Source of the DNA: Candidatus Devosia symbiotica
GTDB taxonomy: Bacteria; Pseudomonadota; Alphaproteobacteria; Rhizobiales; Devosiaceae
Length of the DNA stretch: 51,181 nucleotides
Assembly: GCA_025050575.1 (NCBI GenBank)
Contig: JALBVE010000008.1
Location: forward strand, 1-51,181
Reading direction: 5' to 3'
Shown here: positions 10,066-19,623 of the stretch, piece after piece
Layout: each line of letters opens with the position of its first letter
How positions within the stretch are numbered: the stretch's first letter is position 1
The notes under the pieces: generated by a model
The model's database searches: none
What the model saw: the letters and a program-made list of their open reading frames with translations, nothing else
Told to the model about the DNA's origin: nothing
Translations under genes and position numbers: made by a program

Positions 10066-11087
10066 TGACCACCCTCAAGGCTCATGAGGTCGCCCGCTTT
10101 GTCACGCGGCCCGACATTGCAGACGGCATATTTCTGGCCTATGGCCCGGACACAGGCCTGGTCCGCGAGACGGCGCAGCGCCTAATCTGCAATCTAAGCG
10201 GCGACAACCCCGAATCAGTTAGTATCGTTACCCTAGACGGCATTGAGATTGATGCTGATCCATCCATCCTGGCCGTCGAGGCCAAGACAATCTCGCTGTT
10301 TGGCGACAAACGCATCGTCCGGGTGCGTGGTGCTGATAAATCCCTGGTCATGACGCTGACCGAACTGCAAGACGACCTCCAGGGCGCTGCTATCGTGCTC
10401 GAATCTGGTAATCTACCGCCCAGGGACGCCCTGCGGGCCCTTGTGGAGGTCGCCAAGAACGGCCGCGTCTTGCCCTGCTATCCCGACAGCGATGAAGCTC
10501 TACAGGCCATGATTCGCGACACCTTCAATCAACAGGGCATCAGGGTTGACGCCGACGTTGTCGCTACACTGCGCGAAATTCTGGGCAATGACCGCGAAAT
10601 AACTCGCCGCGAGTTAGAAAAGCTTTGCCTCTATGCCGCAACTAGCAAGGAGCTAATCCGCGACGACGTGCTGCTGCTTTGCGCTGATAATAGCATGTTG
10701 GTCATCGATGCCATTGTGGACGCAGCAGCTGGCGGTCATGCCGAAAAGCTCGAACTTGCGCTTAATCGCGCCCTGTCCTCAGCCGTTGATCCTCAGCGCC
10801 TGCTCGCCATGTGTGCCATCCACTTTACCAATTTGCGGCGCTGGCGCACCGAAGTTGATGCCGGAAAGTCACCGCGCGCCGTACTCGACGGTCAGCGACC
10901 GAAGCCGCATTTTTCCCGAGCTGGGGCGCTGGAACAACAGCTCAGACTCTGGTCTGATAACGCTTTGGCCAGCGCTAGTGCCCGAATTTTGCAGACAACT
11001 GCCGAAACGCGCTGTCGCCCCGGCCTAGCCGAGACGGCTTTACGGCGCAGCCTGCTGGCCATTTGCATGATGGCCGCGGCACACTAG
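10065..11087 (+). CDS. holA: DNA polymerase III subunit delta
   Basis: 340 residues; the delta subunit of the clamp loader, which opens the beta sliding clamp. The N-terminal domain reads LAYGPDTGLVRETAQRL and the AAA+-like middle FGDKRIVRVRGADKSL. The central and C-terminal collar domain includes REITRRELEKLCLYA and DPQRLLAMCAIHFTNLRRW. The ATG overlaps the last base of the lptE stop. Intact. A parS-like sequence begins 14 bp after the stop, in the gap shared with convergent parB. Confidence 0.93.
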   Translation: MTTLKAHEVARFVTRPDIADGIFLAYGPDTGLVRETAQRLICNLSGDNPESVSIVTLDGIEIDADPSILAVEAKTISLFGDKRIVRVRGADKSLVMTLTELQDDLQGAAIVLESGNLPPRDALRALVEVAKNGRVLPCYPDSDEALQAMIRDTFNQQGIRVDADVVATLREILGNDREITRRELEKLCLYAATSKELIRDDVLLLCADNSMLVIDAIVDAAAGGHAEKLELALNRALSSAVDPQRLLAMCAIHFTNLRRWRTEVDAGKSPRAVLDGQRPKPHFSRAGALEQQLRLWSDNALASASARILQTTAETRCRPGLAETALRRSLLAICMMAAAH

Positions 11088-11100
11088 GTGCCACCGCAGT

Positions 11101-11114
11101 GTTTTACGTGAAAC
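11101..11114. other. Degenerate parS-like site between holA and parB
   Basis: GTTTTACGTGAAAC matches the parS 14-mer at 13 of 14 positions. The mismatch turns the central CACGTG into TACGTG, a C-to-T transition that breaks the palindrome. It touches the parB stop codon. It could be a decaying parS; binding may be weak or lost. Confidence 0.45.
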
Positions 11115-11989
11115 TAATTGCTGTATCCGGTCAGCTTTAGGCAAATGCCGTCGAGCTGCTCGAGTGTTTTGTATCGGATCTCTAGCTTGCCGCCGCGATC
11201 GCCGTGCGACAGCGATATCGATAGGCCCAGCGCGTCCGACAGGCGACGCTCCAGCGCCACGATATTGGCGTCGCGTTCACTGGCACAAGCACTTGGCTTC
11301 TTCGTGCTGGCGATATCGCGCTGCTGGCTCAGTGCCTCGGCTTTACGCACCGACAATCCGCCGGTTACGATCTGCCGTGCCAATGTCGCCGGATCCTCGA
11401 CAGTAATCAGCGTCCGCGCATGACCTGCTGTCAATGAGCCACTCACCACCATTTCGCGCACATCTTCCGGTAAACGCAGCAGCCGCAGCGTATTGGCCAC
11501 ATGTGAGCGACTTTTGCCAATGACCTGGGCCAGATCCTGCTGGGTATAGTCAAACTGCTCGATCAACTGCCCGTAACCCATGGCTTCTTCGAGTGGGTTG
11601 AGATCAGCGCGTTGCACATTCTCGATAATGGCAAGCTCTAGCGCTTCCTTGTCATCCACATCGCGGATAATCACCGGAACGTCATGCAGACCCGCACGCT
11701 GCGAAGCGCGCCAGCGCCGCTCGCCGGCAATCAACTCAAAAATGTTCGGATCATTGCTCGGCCGCACCAGCAAGGGCTGCATCACGCCCTTTTCGCGGAT
11801 CGAATTAGTCAATTCCTCGAGCTGATTATCATTGAACGAGCGGCGCGGATTGGTACGATTGGCAATGATGAAACCCACCGGCAGGCGCTTGATGCCCCCA
11901 GACTCGGTGACACGCGCACCTTCAACAGTCGCCATATCGCCGATCAGAGCGGCCAACCCGCGGCCAAGACGTGTGGATTTTTCGTTCAT
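11114..11989 (-). CDS. parB: Chromosome partitioning protein ParB (parS-binding CTP switch)
   Basis: 291 residues. It loads at parS, spreads by CTP-dependent clamping, and stimulates ParA to segregate origins. The N-terminal LGRGLAALIG, the CTP-binding box with LIAGERRWRASQRAGL, the helix-turn-helix QQDLAQVIGKSRSHVANTLRLLRLP and the C-terminal dimerisation segment are all present and uninterrupted. The frame extends to 12010, but an AGGAG six to seven bases before the ATG at 11989 and the family start NEKSTRLGRGL support this start. It follows parA by 10 bp in one operon. Its likely targets are the TTCACGTGAA sites in this window. Confidence 0.95.
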   Translation of the reverse strand: MNEKSTRLGRGLAALIGDMATVEGARVTESGGIKRLPVGFIIANRTNPRRSFNDNQLEELTNSIREKGVMQPLLVRPSNDPNIFELIAGERRWRASQRAGLHDVPVIIRDVDDKEALELAIIENVQRADLNPLEEAMGYGQLIEQFDYTQQDLAQVIGKSRSHVANTLRLLRLPEDVREMVVSGSLTAGHARTLITVEDPATLARQIVTGGLSVRKAEALSQQRDIASTKKPSACASERDANIVALERRLSDALGLSISLSHGDRGGKLEIRYKTLEQLDGICLKLTGYSN

Positions 11990-11999
11990 GGACGGGCTC

Positions 12000-12800
12000 C
12001 TATGCCGCATTGAGCTGCCGCTCGCGGCGGATCACTTCGGTCGCCAGCCGCAGATAGGCCTGGCTGCCGGCACATTTTAAATCGTACAGCAGGGCTGGCC
12101 TGCCATAGGACGGCGCCTCCGACAAGCGCACATTGCGCGGAATAACAGTGTCATAGACCAGTGAACCCATTTCACTGCGCACATCGTTGAGCACCTGCTC
12201 GCTCAGATTATTGCGCTTGTCAAACATAGTCATCACCACACCCTGGATCGACAGGCGCGGATTGAGCGTCGAGCGGATCTGTTCAATCGTCTGCAGCAGC
12301 TGGCTAAGACCTTCGAGCGCAAAAAACTCGCACTGCAGCGGCACCAACACCGCATCCGCGGCAACCAACGAATTGACCGTCAGCAGATTGAGCGAAGGTG
12401 GGCAGTCGATCAGGATATAGCTGACCGGTTTGTCATTGATTGTCAGATCATCGAGATGCTCGAATGCATTGCGCAATTTGAATGCGCGATCGCCATGGTC
12501 AGCAATAGTCAGTTCGACGCCCAGCAGGTCCATCGTCGAGGGGACAATGGCCACATTGGGGATGCTAGTCATGATCGCCGCTTCGGCCGCCGTGGCGTCG
12601 CCCACCAGCAGATCATAGGACGAAACATCGCGATCGGTGCGTGAAATGCCCAGGCCCGTCGAGGCATTGCCCTGCGGATCAATGTCCACAATCAGCACGC
12701 GTTCGCCTACCGCAGCCAGGGCTGTGGCTAAATTGATGGCAGTCGTGGTCTTGCCCACGCCGCCTTTTTGATTGGCCAGTGTCAGGATACGGGGTGCCAC
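12000..12800 (-). CDS. parA: Chromosome partitioning ATPase ParA
   Basis: 266 residues. Deviant Walker A ATPase with NQKGGVGKTTTAINLA at the N-terminus (Lys12 and Lys17), the Walker A' region DIDPQGNASTGLG, and the Walker B region ILIDCPPSLNLLTVNSL. It binds DNA non-specifically as an ATP dimer, and ParB triggers hydrolysis, moving origin-proximal parS. Length and motifs are normal. First gene of parAB, 29 bp downstream of the damaged rsmG. Intact, unlike many neighbours, consistent with continued active segregation. Confidence 0.96.
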   Translation of the reverse strand: MAPRILTLANQKGGVGKTTTAINLATALAAVGERVLIVDIDPQGNASTGLGISRTDRDVSSYDLLVGDATAAEAAIMTSIPNVAIVPSTMDLLGVELTIADHGDRAFKLRNAFEHLDDLTINDKPVSYILIDCPPSLNLLTVNSLVAADAVLVPLQCEFFALEGLSQLLQTIEQIRSTLNPRLSIQGVVMTMFDKRNNLSEQVLNDVRSEMGSLVYDTVIPRNVRLSEAPSYGRPALLYDLKCAGSQAYLRLATEVIRRERQLNAA

Positions 12801-12829
12801 TATCGGCCTCCAGCTCGTTCGCCGCTAAC

Positions 12830-13201
12830 TTACTGATTTCGGCTCAAATTTGTGAGTGTGAGCAGAACACCGCTTCGGTCAGTGTCGCTAGGCATTAATA
12901 CCACGTTAAAGTCCCACCCGGTAACCGTTTCGACGAATTCTTCAATATGTTCCCGTCCTTTGTATAAAATCGCCCGGGTTGTAGGCGTTACAAAGGGCAC
13001 CATCCAGCCAAAAAGCTGCGGCAAGGACGCCAGCGTGCGACAGGTGATCACATCGGGAGCCGGTGTTTCACGTGAAATACGATTCTGCACTGCCTGCCAT
13101 CTTTGGAGTAAGACAGCATAAGATTCCAAATCAGCGGCAACAGCATAAAGGGAATGGCAAAAATATACGCCATAGGGTGCAATGGCGGAATAGTCGATCA
13201 T
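12830..13201 (-). pseudogene. rsmG: 16S rRNA m7G527 methyltransferase RsmG with the central third deleted
   Basis: The frame is open (123 residues) but the family is about 205-210 residues. The N-terminal helix (SYAVLLQRWQAVQNRISRET) is joined directly to the late segment PDVITCRTLASLPQLFGW. About 80-90 residues are missing, including the GxGxG S-adenosylmethionine loop, so it cannot be catalytic. The C-terminus (KGREHIEEFVETV, ending in LTLTNLSRNQ) is retained. The junction lies immediately after a parS site embedded in the codons for SRET. The start at 13201 overlaps the mnmG stop. Loss of RsmG is tolerated in other bacteria and gives mild streptomycin resistance. Confidence 0.88.
13065..13078. 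other. parS site inside the rsmG remnant
   Basis: GTTTCACGTGAAAT keeps the 10-bp core TTCACGTGAA and differs from the 14-mer at its final base. On the minus strand it encodes S-R-E-T of RsmG, a position where intact homologues often read NLVSRET, so the site was probably part of the ancestral coding sequence. It survives right at the edge of the rsmG deletion, 264 bp upstream of the parA start. Confidence 0.75.
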
Positions 13202-15063
13202 CAGCTCGCCTTGCGCATCTCGCCGCGGCGGATCACTGCCAGTAACAAAGTCACTGCTGCCGGCGTCATCCCATCCATGGCCTGCGCTTGGGCAATGGTC
13301 TGCGGCCGGAATTGCAATAGCTTCTGCTGGATTTCTACTGAAAGGCCCGGAATGGCTGCATAATCCATGCCATCGGGAATCGGCTTTTGCTCATCACGAC
13401 GGACTGCAGCAATGTCGTCGCGCTGTCGATCCAGATAGACTGCATATTGCGCATCAACTACCAATTGCGCGATTACCGACTCTTCGATCGCGCTGATTTC
13501 CGGCCATAACCGGATCACATCCTCAGTCCGCACATCAGGATAGGACAGCAGATCGAATGCTGAACGCGATTTGCCATCCTCATTGACTGCAATCCTAGCC
13601 TTGCGCGCCACATTGGGTGTAGCGGTTAGGCTGATAAGCAAACTCTTGCCTCGCTCCAGTGCGTTCGCCTTTTTGCCAAACAATTCCGTGCGTTGAGGAC
13701 CCACCAGGCCGACGGCCACCCCCAGCGGTGTCAGCCGCTGATCAGCATTGTCGGCCCGTAAATGTAGCCGGAACTCAGCGCGTGAGGTGAACATGCGATA
13801 GGGTTCACTGACGCCGCGCGTCACCAGATCATCGACCATGACGCCAAGATAGCTTTCCGTCCGCGACAGCATCAGGGGATCGCGGCCTGCAGCGGCCAGT
13901 GCCGCATTGGCACCAGCCAGCAAGCCCTGCGCGCCAGCCTCTTCATAGCCCGTGGTACCATTGATCTGACCCGCCAGATAGAGTCCAGGTTGACGCTTGA
14001 CCTCCAGTATTGGGCGGAGTTCACGTGGGTCAATATAATCATATTCAATGGCATAGCCAGGCCGGACAATGTTCACATTTTCTAGTCCGGGCATGGAGCG
14101 CAGAAAATTCTCCTGAATATCAACCGGCAGCGAGGTCGACAGCCCATTAGGATAGATAGTGGTGTCGTCCAATCCTTCGGGTTCGAGAAAAATCTTGTGG
14201 CTGTCGCGATCGGCGAAACGCACCACCTTATCCTCGATTGACGGGCAATAGCGTGGGCCGCGGCTGCTGATCCTGCCCGAATACATCGCTGAACGATACA
14301 GATTATCCGAGATAATCTTGTGCGTTTCCGCCGTCGTCCGCGTGATGTGACAGCTGACCTGACGTGTGGTGATCGCCGCCGTCAGTGCCGAGAACAGTTC
14401 AGGTGGTGTATCACCTGATTGCTCTTCCAGAGCATAAAAATCAATGCTGCTGCCGTTCAGACGCGCTGGCGTACCCGTTTTGAGCCGACCAAGCGCTAGA
14501 CCCAGAGCTTTCAGTCGTGTCGACAGACCGAGTACAGACCTCTCGCCCATGCGTCCTGCCGGTGTGGTTTCCTCGCCGCGATAGATCAGGCCGCGCAGAA
14601 AGGTCCCTGTCGTCAGCACAACCGCTTTGGTGCTAAAACGACGGCCATCCAGCAGGCGCACGCCGCTGACAACGCCGTCGCTGACAGTGATATCGTCGAC
14701 TTCGCCCTCGATCACTTCAAGATTGGCTTGTCGCGAAATGGCAGCCTGCATCGCCTGCCGGTAGAGCTTGCGATCAGCCTGCGCCCGCGGCCCGCGCACT
14801 GCCGGACCTTTGCGCCGGTTAAGCACTCGGAACTGGATGCCAGCGGCATCGGCGACATGACCCATCAACCCATCTAGCGCATCGATCTCGCGTACCAGAT
14901 GACCTTTGCCGAGCCCGCCAATTGCCGGGTTGCAGCTCATTTCGCCAATTGTTGCAAATTTGTGGGTGATCAAAGCAGTTGGGACATCCAGACGTGCAGA
15001 AGCCGCCGCCGCTTCGCAGCCGGCATGCCCACCTCCAACGACGATGACCGCGTAGTCGCTCAT
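13201..15063 (-). CDS. mnmG: tRNA uridine-5-carboxymethylaminomethyl modification enzyme MnmG (GidA)
   Basis: 620 residues, full length. FAD protein that with MnmE builds cmnm5U34 in tRNA. N-terminal dinucleotide fold [23 protein letters not shown]-contact motifs [23 protein letters not shown] (14 residues into this is the family's invariant GKGHL); [15 protein letters not shown]; the central [12 protein letters not shown] and the second glycine-rich segment [24 protein letters not shown]-terminal MnmE-binding helices. No stops. In the mnmE-mnmG-rsmG order; two parS sites lie upstream in the gap to mnmE. Confidence 0.97.
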   Translation of the reverse strand: MSDYAVIVVGGGHAGCEAAAASARLDVPTALITHKFATIGEMSCNPAIGGLGKGHLVREIDALDGLMGHVADAAGIQFRVLNRRKGPAVRGPRAQADRKLYRQAMQAAISRQANLEVIEGEVDDITVSDGVVSGVRLLDGRRFSTKAVVLTTGTFLRGLIYRGEETTPAGRMGERSVLGLSTRLKALGLALGRLKTGTPARLNGSSIDFYALEEQSGDTPPELFSALTAAITTRQVSCHITRTTAETHKIISDNLYRSAMYSGRISSRGPRYCPSIEDKVVRFADRDSHKIFLEPEGLDDTTIYPNGLSTSLPVDIQENFLRSMPGLENVNIVRPGYAIEYDYIDPRELRPILEVKRQPGLYLAGQINGTTGYEEAGAQGLLAGANAALAAAGRDPLMLSRTESYLGVMVDDLVTRGVSEPYRMFTSRAEFRLHLRADNADQRLTPLGVAVGLVGPQRTELFGKKANALERGKSLLISLTATPNVARKARIAVNEDGKSRSAFDLLSYPDVRTEDVIRLWPEISAIEESVIAQLVVDAQYAVYLDRQRDDIAAVRRDEQKPIPDGMDYAAIPGLSVEIQQKLLQFRPQTIAQAQAMDGMTPAAVTLLLAVIRRGEMRKAS

Positions 15064-15097
15064 GTCTATGATCTCCAGAGGAGCTCAATAGGCTAAT

Positions 15098-15111
15098 GTT
15101 TCACGTGAATC
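15098..15111. other. parS site, first of a tandem pair between mnmG and mnmE
   Basis: GTTTCACGTGAATC carries the intact palindromic core TTCACGTGAA; the last arm is imperfect. It lies in the 83-bp gap between mnmG and mnmE, 37 bp from the next copy. Confidence 0.75.
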
Positions 15112-15134
15112 AATTCCGCGCCGCTCATATCAAT

Positions 15135-15148
15135 GTTTCACGTGAATT
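15135..15148. other. parS site, second of the tandem pair, touching the mnmE stop
   Basis: GTTTCACGTGAATT again has the TTCACGTGAA core with an imperfect right arm. Its last two bases enter the end of mnmE. A 37-bp spacing places the pair about 3.5 helical turns apart. Confidence 0.72.
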
Positions 15149-16439
15149 ATTTGCCGATACAAAAGCTAGCAAACAACTGGTCCAGCACGCGTTCGGCGTC
15201 GATCCGGCCGATCAGCCGCTCCAGAGCCTGCGAGGCAATGCGCAGGCTTTCGGCCGCCAATTCAGGTGCTGACAACTGGCTAGCGGCCATTACCAGGGCC
15301 TCTTCCGCCGACATCAGTGCGAGTCGATCCCGCTCCCGACTGATCATCGCCGGTTCACCGGCGCTCTTGCGCAGACCAATTGCTTCAATCGCGCTAAGTA
15401 GGTCGTCAATCCCTGATCCAGTAGCCGTAGAAACCTGCAAATCGACCGCCGCGACCTTTCCCAGGTCCGCCTTTGTTCCAATACACAGATCCGCCGATGG
15501 TCGCAATTCATCATCGATATCGGTGATATCGGGGGCCACCAACCAAAGCACGATATCGGCTTGCTCAATCGCCAGTCGGGCCCTACGTACGCCCTCGGCT
15601 TCGGCTTTACTATCTGCCTCGCGGAGCCCCGCCAGATCGAGCAACACATAAAGTTGCCCATTGATGTCCAGTGGCACCTCGCGAACGTCGCGCGTTGTCC
15701 CGGCTTCATCAGTGACGATGGCAATGTCCGAGCGTACCAACGCATTGAGTAGACTCGATTTTCCGGCATTGGGGGCGCCGGCCATAGCCACGCGGATACC
15801 CTCGCGCACGATCCGGCCATGCTCTGCTGAGGCTAGTACTGTGCCAATATCGTTTTGTAGATCGAGAATGCTGTTGGTAAAGCTGTCAGGCAAGGCGTCT
15901 GCGACGTCGCCTTCATCGGAAAAATCTAGACGTGCCTCGATTTCGGCGCGCAGATCCAGCAATTGTTGGCGCCAGACCGCGATTTTTTGGCTTAGACCAC
16001 CTTCAAACCGCGCTAACGCCTGTTGTCGCTGATTTTCAGTTTCCGCCTCAAGCAGATCGCCCAGACCTTCAATTTCTACGAGGTCGAGCTTGCCGTTCTC
16101 AAAGGCCCGTCTGGTAAACTCGCCGGCCTCCGCCAGGCGGGCCCCTAGACTAATGAGTAATCTGATGATGGCCCGGACGCCAGCAGGCGAACCATGCATT
16201 TGCAGTTCGGCATAGTCTTCACCGGTAAAACTGTGCGGAGCGGGAAAATAGGCCACCAAACCTCGATCCAGCAGTGAGTACTGGCCGATTGGCCGGAGAA
16301 CCAGCTGCCTGGGTTTTGGCAGACTGCCTGCAACCTGGCACAAGATGTCGGAAACGTCAGGACCAGACAGGCGAATGACTGCCACGCCGGAGGGCGTTGC
16401 CCCGGAGGACAACGCCACAATGGTGTCACCTGATCGCAT
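15147..16439 (-). CDS. mnmE: tRNA modification GTPase MnmE (TrmE)
   Basis: 430 residues, intact. The N-terminal tetrahydrofolate-binding domain opens with DTIVALSSGATPSGVAVIRLSG. The helical domain encloses a G domain with the P-loop GAPNAGKSSLLNAL, the switch DEAGTTRDV, DLAGLR at the G3 position (usually DTAGLR, so Thr is replaced by Leu) and TKAD as G4. It ends in the C-x-G-K motif as FCIGK, whose Cys is needed for tRNA modification. Partner of MnmG next door. The G3 substitution is notable, but the Asp and Gly are kept. Confidence 0.96.
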   Translation of the reverse strand: MRSGDTIVALSSGATPSGVAVIRLSGPDVSDILCQVAGSLPKPRQLVLRPIGQYSLLDRGLVAYFPAPHSFTGEDYAELQMHGSPAGVRAIIRLLISLGARLAEAGEFTRRAFENGKLDLVEIEGLGDLLEAETENQRQQALARFEGGLSQKIAVWRQQLLDLRAEIEARLDFSDEGDVADALPDSFTNSILDLQNDIGTVLASAEHGRIVREGIRVAMAGAPNAGKSSLLNALVRSDIAIVTDEAGTTRDVREVPLDINGQLYVLLDLAGLREADSKAEAEGVRRARLAIEQADIVLWLVAPDITDIDDELRPSADLCIGTKADLGKVAAVDLQVSTATGSGIDDLLSAIEAIGLRKSAGEPAMISRERDRLALMSAEEALVMAASQLSAPELAAESLRIASQALERLIGRIDAERVLDQLFASFCIGK

Positions 16440-16491
16440 ATCGATCAGGTGCGGCGACGGGCGGTTGTAAGATGCGACGCGCCCATTGTTG

Positions 16492-17757
16492 CTAGGTGTT
16501 CATCGAATCGAAGAAGTCGGAATTGGTCTTGGTCTGACGAACCTTATCCATCAGAAATTCCATAGCGTCGATTGTCCCCATCGGATTAAGGATACGGCGC
16601 AGGACATACATCTTCTTGAGAATATCAGGCTCGATTAGCAGCTCTTCCTTGCGAGTACCCGACTTGGTAATGTCGATGGCCGGGAAGATGCGCTTGTCGG
16701 CAACCTTGCGGTCAAGGATGATTTCCGAGTTACCGGTGCCTTTAAACTCTTCGAAGATCACTTCGTCCATACGGCTGCCAGTATCGATCAGCGCCGTGGA
16801 AATGATAGTCAGAGAACCGCCATCCTCGATATTGCGGGCAGCGCCGAAGAAGCGCTTCGGACGTTGCAGCGCATTAGCATCCACACCGCCAGTCAGCACC
16901 TTGCCGGAGCTCGGTACGACGGTGTTGTAGGCGCGGCCGAGACGGGTGATTGAATCGAGCAGGATCACCACATCGTGCTTGTGTTCAACTAGACGCTTGG
17001 CTTTTTCGATCACCATTTCGGCGACCTGGACGTGGCGGCTGGCCGGCTCGTCGAAGGTTGAGGAGATGACTTCGCCACGCACCGAGCGCTGCATGTCGGT
17101 TACCTCCTCGGGCCGCTCGTCGATCAGTAGAACGATCAGATAGCACTCCGGATGGTTGGCGGCGATTGATTGTGCAATATTTTGCAACAGTACCGTCTTA
17201 CCGGTACGTGGAGGTGCAACAATCAAGGCACGCTGACCTTTGCCGAGCGGCGCCACCAGATCAAGCAACCGTGCCGAGCGATCCTTGATTGTCGGATCTG
17301 ACATTTCCATACACAGACGTTCTTCGGGATAAAGCGGGGTTAGATTATCGAAATTGACCTTGTGGCGCACAGCCTCTGGGTCTTCGAAATTAATAGTATT
17401 GACCTTGAGTAGCGCGAAATAGCGTTCGCCATCTTTAGGAGACCGAATCTGGCCCTCAACCGTGTCGCCAGTGCGCAGACCAAAACGACGGATTTGGCTC
17501 GGGCTAATATAGATGTCATCAGGACCCGGCAGATAGTTGGCATCAGGAGAACGCAAGAAACCAAAGCCATCAGGCAGGATTTCAACCACACCCTCGCCGG
17601 TAATGTCGACCTCCTGGGCCGCCAATTCCTTGAGAATGGCAAACATCAATTCCTGTTTGCGCATGGTGGAGGCGTTCTCGACCTCGTGCTCTTCGGCGAA
17701 CACCAGCAATTCGGCCGGAGATTTAGCCTTGAGCTCACTGAGCTTCATATTCTGCAT
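16492..17757 (-). CDS. rho: Transcription termination factor Rho
   Basis: 421 residues, full length. The N-terminal helical domain ([15 protein letters not shown]) and cold-shock-like RNA-binding domain ([20 protein letters not shown]) precede the RecA-like motor: P-loop [11 protein letters not shown], Walker [17 protein letters not shown]-loop and R-loop region through [20 protein letters not shown]. The extreme start may be the fourth codon (MKLSEL). No damage. Reads away from the origin; the gap upstream holds a parS-like site and a strong inverted repeat. Confidence 0.97.
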   Translation of the reverse strand: MQNMKLSELKAKSPAELLVFAEEHEVENASTMRKQELMFAILKELAAQEVDITGEGVVEILPDGFGFLRSPDANYLPGPDDIYISPSQIRRFGLRTGDTVEGQIRSPKDGERYFALLKVNTINFEDPEAVRHKVNFDNLTPLYPEERLCMEMSDPTIKDRSARLLDLVAPLGKGQRALIVAPPRTGKTVLLQNIAQSIAANHPECYLIVLLIDERPEEVTDMQRSVRGEVISSTFDEPASRHVQVAEMVIEKAKRLVEHKHDVVILLDSITRLGRAYNTVVPSSGKVLTGGVDANALQRPKRFFGAARNIEDGGSLTIISTALIDTGSRMDEVIFEEFKGTGNSEIILDRKVADKRIFPAIDITKSGTRKEELLIEPDILKKMYVLRRILNPMGTIDAMEFLMDKVRQTKTNSDFFDSMNT

Positions 17758-17915
17758 GTAGCGGATAAACCCTTAAGGGAAATCTGGACGTTTAGTCGAT
17801 AGGGGGTAAGCACCGCGCAGCGGATCCAGGCGGATCAGCTTTTGAATGGGATTTGTCGCCTTGCACATAACGCGATCCGGTCCCAATTTCAAGGATGAAC
17901 CACCATCAGACGGCA

Positions 17916-17929
17916 GATTCACGTGAAAC
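17916..17929. other. parS-like site upstream of rho, the copy nearest the origin
   Basis: GATTCACGTGAAAC, identical to the site at 3819, with the perfect core TTCACGTGAA. It sits in the rho-hemJ gap about 1.6 kb from the origin candidate. Confidence 0.65.
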
Positions 17930-17945
17930 GTTTATCAGTCATAAA

Positions 17946-17977
17946 GGATAAACCGCCCTAAGTAGGGCTATTTATCC
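17946..17977 (-). repeat. Inverted repeat between hemJ and rho, possible terminator of the hem transcript
   Basis: GGATAAA (17946-17952) pairs with TTTATCC (17971-17977), and inside it GCCCT (17955-17959) pairs with AGGGC (17964-17968) around a 4-nt loop; two bases on each side are unpaired. It lies 28 bp past the hemJ end. On the minus strand the hairpin is followed by T-rich sequence (TTTATCCTTTATG), so it could end the hemE-hemJ transcript. Confidence 0.5.
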
Positions 17978-18004
17978 AAGAAGACAGACTCGAATAACTG
18001 TTCC

Positions 18005-18436
18005 TTAGAACAGCCTCACGATAGCCATAATAACAATCAAGATAGGCAGAACGAACGGGATTTTATTGATAGCACGAAAGAATTTATGACTATGCGTATT
18101 ACGGTCTTACTGGAAGGCCAACAGTAATAATCTATAAAATCCCTGCACGCCGCTCATAGAAATCACTATCAGCACCTTCACCTATATCCAGCCCTGCAAG
18201 AAGTTAATCAGGCCAAAGCCAAATACCCACCACAACCCAAAGATCCAACTAGGGATCATCGCCGGCACCATGATGCCGCGATAGAGCTTGCGCTCCATGG
18301 TCTTAAACGTCACGGACGCTTCCGAGCCAACCGCAACTCCGGCGTGATACACAAACAGGCGCGGCAGATACATCAACCCCGCCATCCAGGCAATTACCGA
18401 GAGCACATGCAGTGCCTTGAGCCATTCCATTGACAT
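18005..18436 (-). pseudogene. hemJ: Protoporphyrinogen oxidase HemJ with two in-frame stops
   Basis: HemJ is the membrane enzyme that oxidises protoporphyrinogen IX in most alphaproteobacteria. All 144 codons remain in one frame: MEWLKALHVLSVIAWMAGLMYLPRLFVYH (residues 3-31, with the conserved His), RKLYRGIMVPAM, then TAG at 18182-18184. After the stop the frame reads VKVLIVISMSGVQGFYRLLLAFQ, TAA at 18107-18109, then DRNTHSHKFFRAINKIPFVL and a last hydrophobic segment. The stops replace residues of transmembrane and loop regions. With no indels, inactivation came only from point mutations and is recent. Downstream of broken hemE. Confidence 0.92.
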
Positions 18437-18463
18437 CGTCTCCCTGGATTTACTGGAGCCGAC

Positions 18464-19504
18464 CTAGCCGTTTTTGACGCGATAGATCAGCTGGCCAACA
18501 TCTTTAATCGGTGTCTCCGGCACAATGCCATACCCGAGATTAAAAATATGCGACCGATCGCTGAAGGCAGCGATGATGGCATCGACCCGCTCGTCCAGCT
18601 GTACCCCACCAGCCACCAGTCGCAGTGAATCGAGATCCCTCTGCACTGGCAGAGCCTTAGGAAGGTGCTGATCGACAAATGCCAGCGGGGTAGCATAATC
18701 CAGCCCGAGCGCATTAACCCTGGTCGCGGTCGCATAGCCCGCCAGATTACCTGCCGCACTTCTGGGAAATCCAATGATCGGTGCATTAGGCACCCTGGCC
18801 AGCACCCCTTCAACAATCCAGCGATTAGGACTGATCACACGTTCCTCAAAACCCACATCGTCCAGATTAAGTGCCCAGCTTTCAAACAACTGCACTACAT
18901 CAGCGCCCGCTGTAAATTAGGCCACCAGAATATCGATACTGGTCGTTACTAGAATATCAATCAAGGCAATAAAGACCTGCGGATGACAAACGGCAAACAG
19001 CGGGGCCGCTGCTTGATCTGTCGAACCACAGCCACCAATCATATCGGTCGCCACCGTCCAGGGAGAGCCACAGAAGCCAATCAGTGTCTTTATCAGGAGC
19101 TAATGCTGCTTTTAGACCCTTAAGCGTTTCCAGCATTGGTGCCAGGTGTTCCAGCTCCCGCTCTAGTCGCAGAGCAGCGATATTAGTTTCATCCACCGCA
19201 TCCAGAATTGGTCCTTCGCCTTATTCAAAGCAGACCTGCTGTCCAAGGGCATCGGGGATCATCAGAATGTCGGAGAACATGATCGCCACATCCAGATCGA
19301 ACCGTCGCAATGGCTGCAACGAAACTTCAATGGCCAGTTCTAGCGTGTAACAAAGATCAAGGAAGTTCTTAGCCTTGCTCCGGGTCGTCCGATATTCAGA
19401 CAGATAGAAGCCAGCCTGGCCGCATGATCCAGATCGGAGTCCGCGCCTAACGCTCGTCTAGAACGGTTGCTAATAGGGATTTGTGGGTCACGTCTGACTT
19501 TCAT
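18464..19504 (-). pseudogene. hemE: Uroporphyrinogen decarboxylase HemE, multiply broken
   Basis: Would decarboxylate uroporphyrinogen III in heme synthesis. The probable ATG at 19504 gives the right overall length (about 347 codons). An extra C near 19423 breaks the MRQAGRYLPEYR signature (here MR, shift, [13 protein letters not shown]). TAA at 19221-19223 follows CFE before GEGP. An indel near 19087 separates LKAALAPDKD from TLIGFCGSPWTVAT. TAA at 18917-18919 replaces Gln in LVAQFTAGADVVQ. The last 130 codons (LFESWALNLDDVGFEE to RVKNG) are clean. Bounds the origin region on its left, as hemE does in Caulobacter. Confidence 0.92.
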
Positions 19505-19623
19505 TCCAAAATCCTAAAGAATCTTTCTGACTTAGAATTTTGTATTATTATGGCGGTATTTTGGGGTAATTCACGCGCTTCCACAATTATCCATCCTCGT
19601 GTTACAAGCGCGCAGCCTTATGG

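Noticed and set aside
14015..14035. Sequence around TTCACGTGGG in mnmG as another parS
   Set aside because: Only the left half of the palindrome matches (TTCACGTG); the right arm is lost and it encodes conserved MnmG residues.
18957..19196. A 79-codon minus-strand open frame as a separate gene
   Set aside because: Its first half is HemE sequence; the rest is the wrong frame after an indel in hemE.
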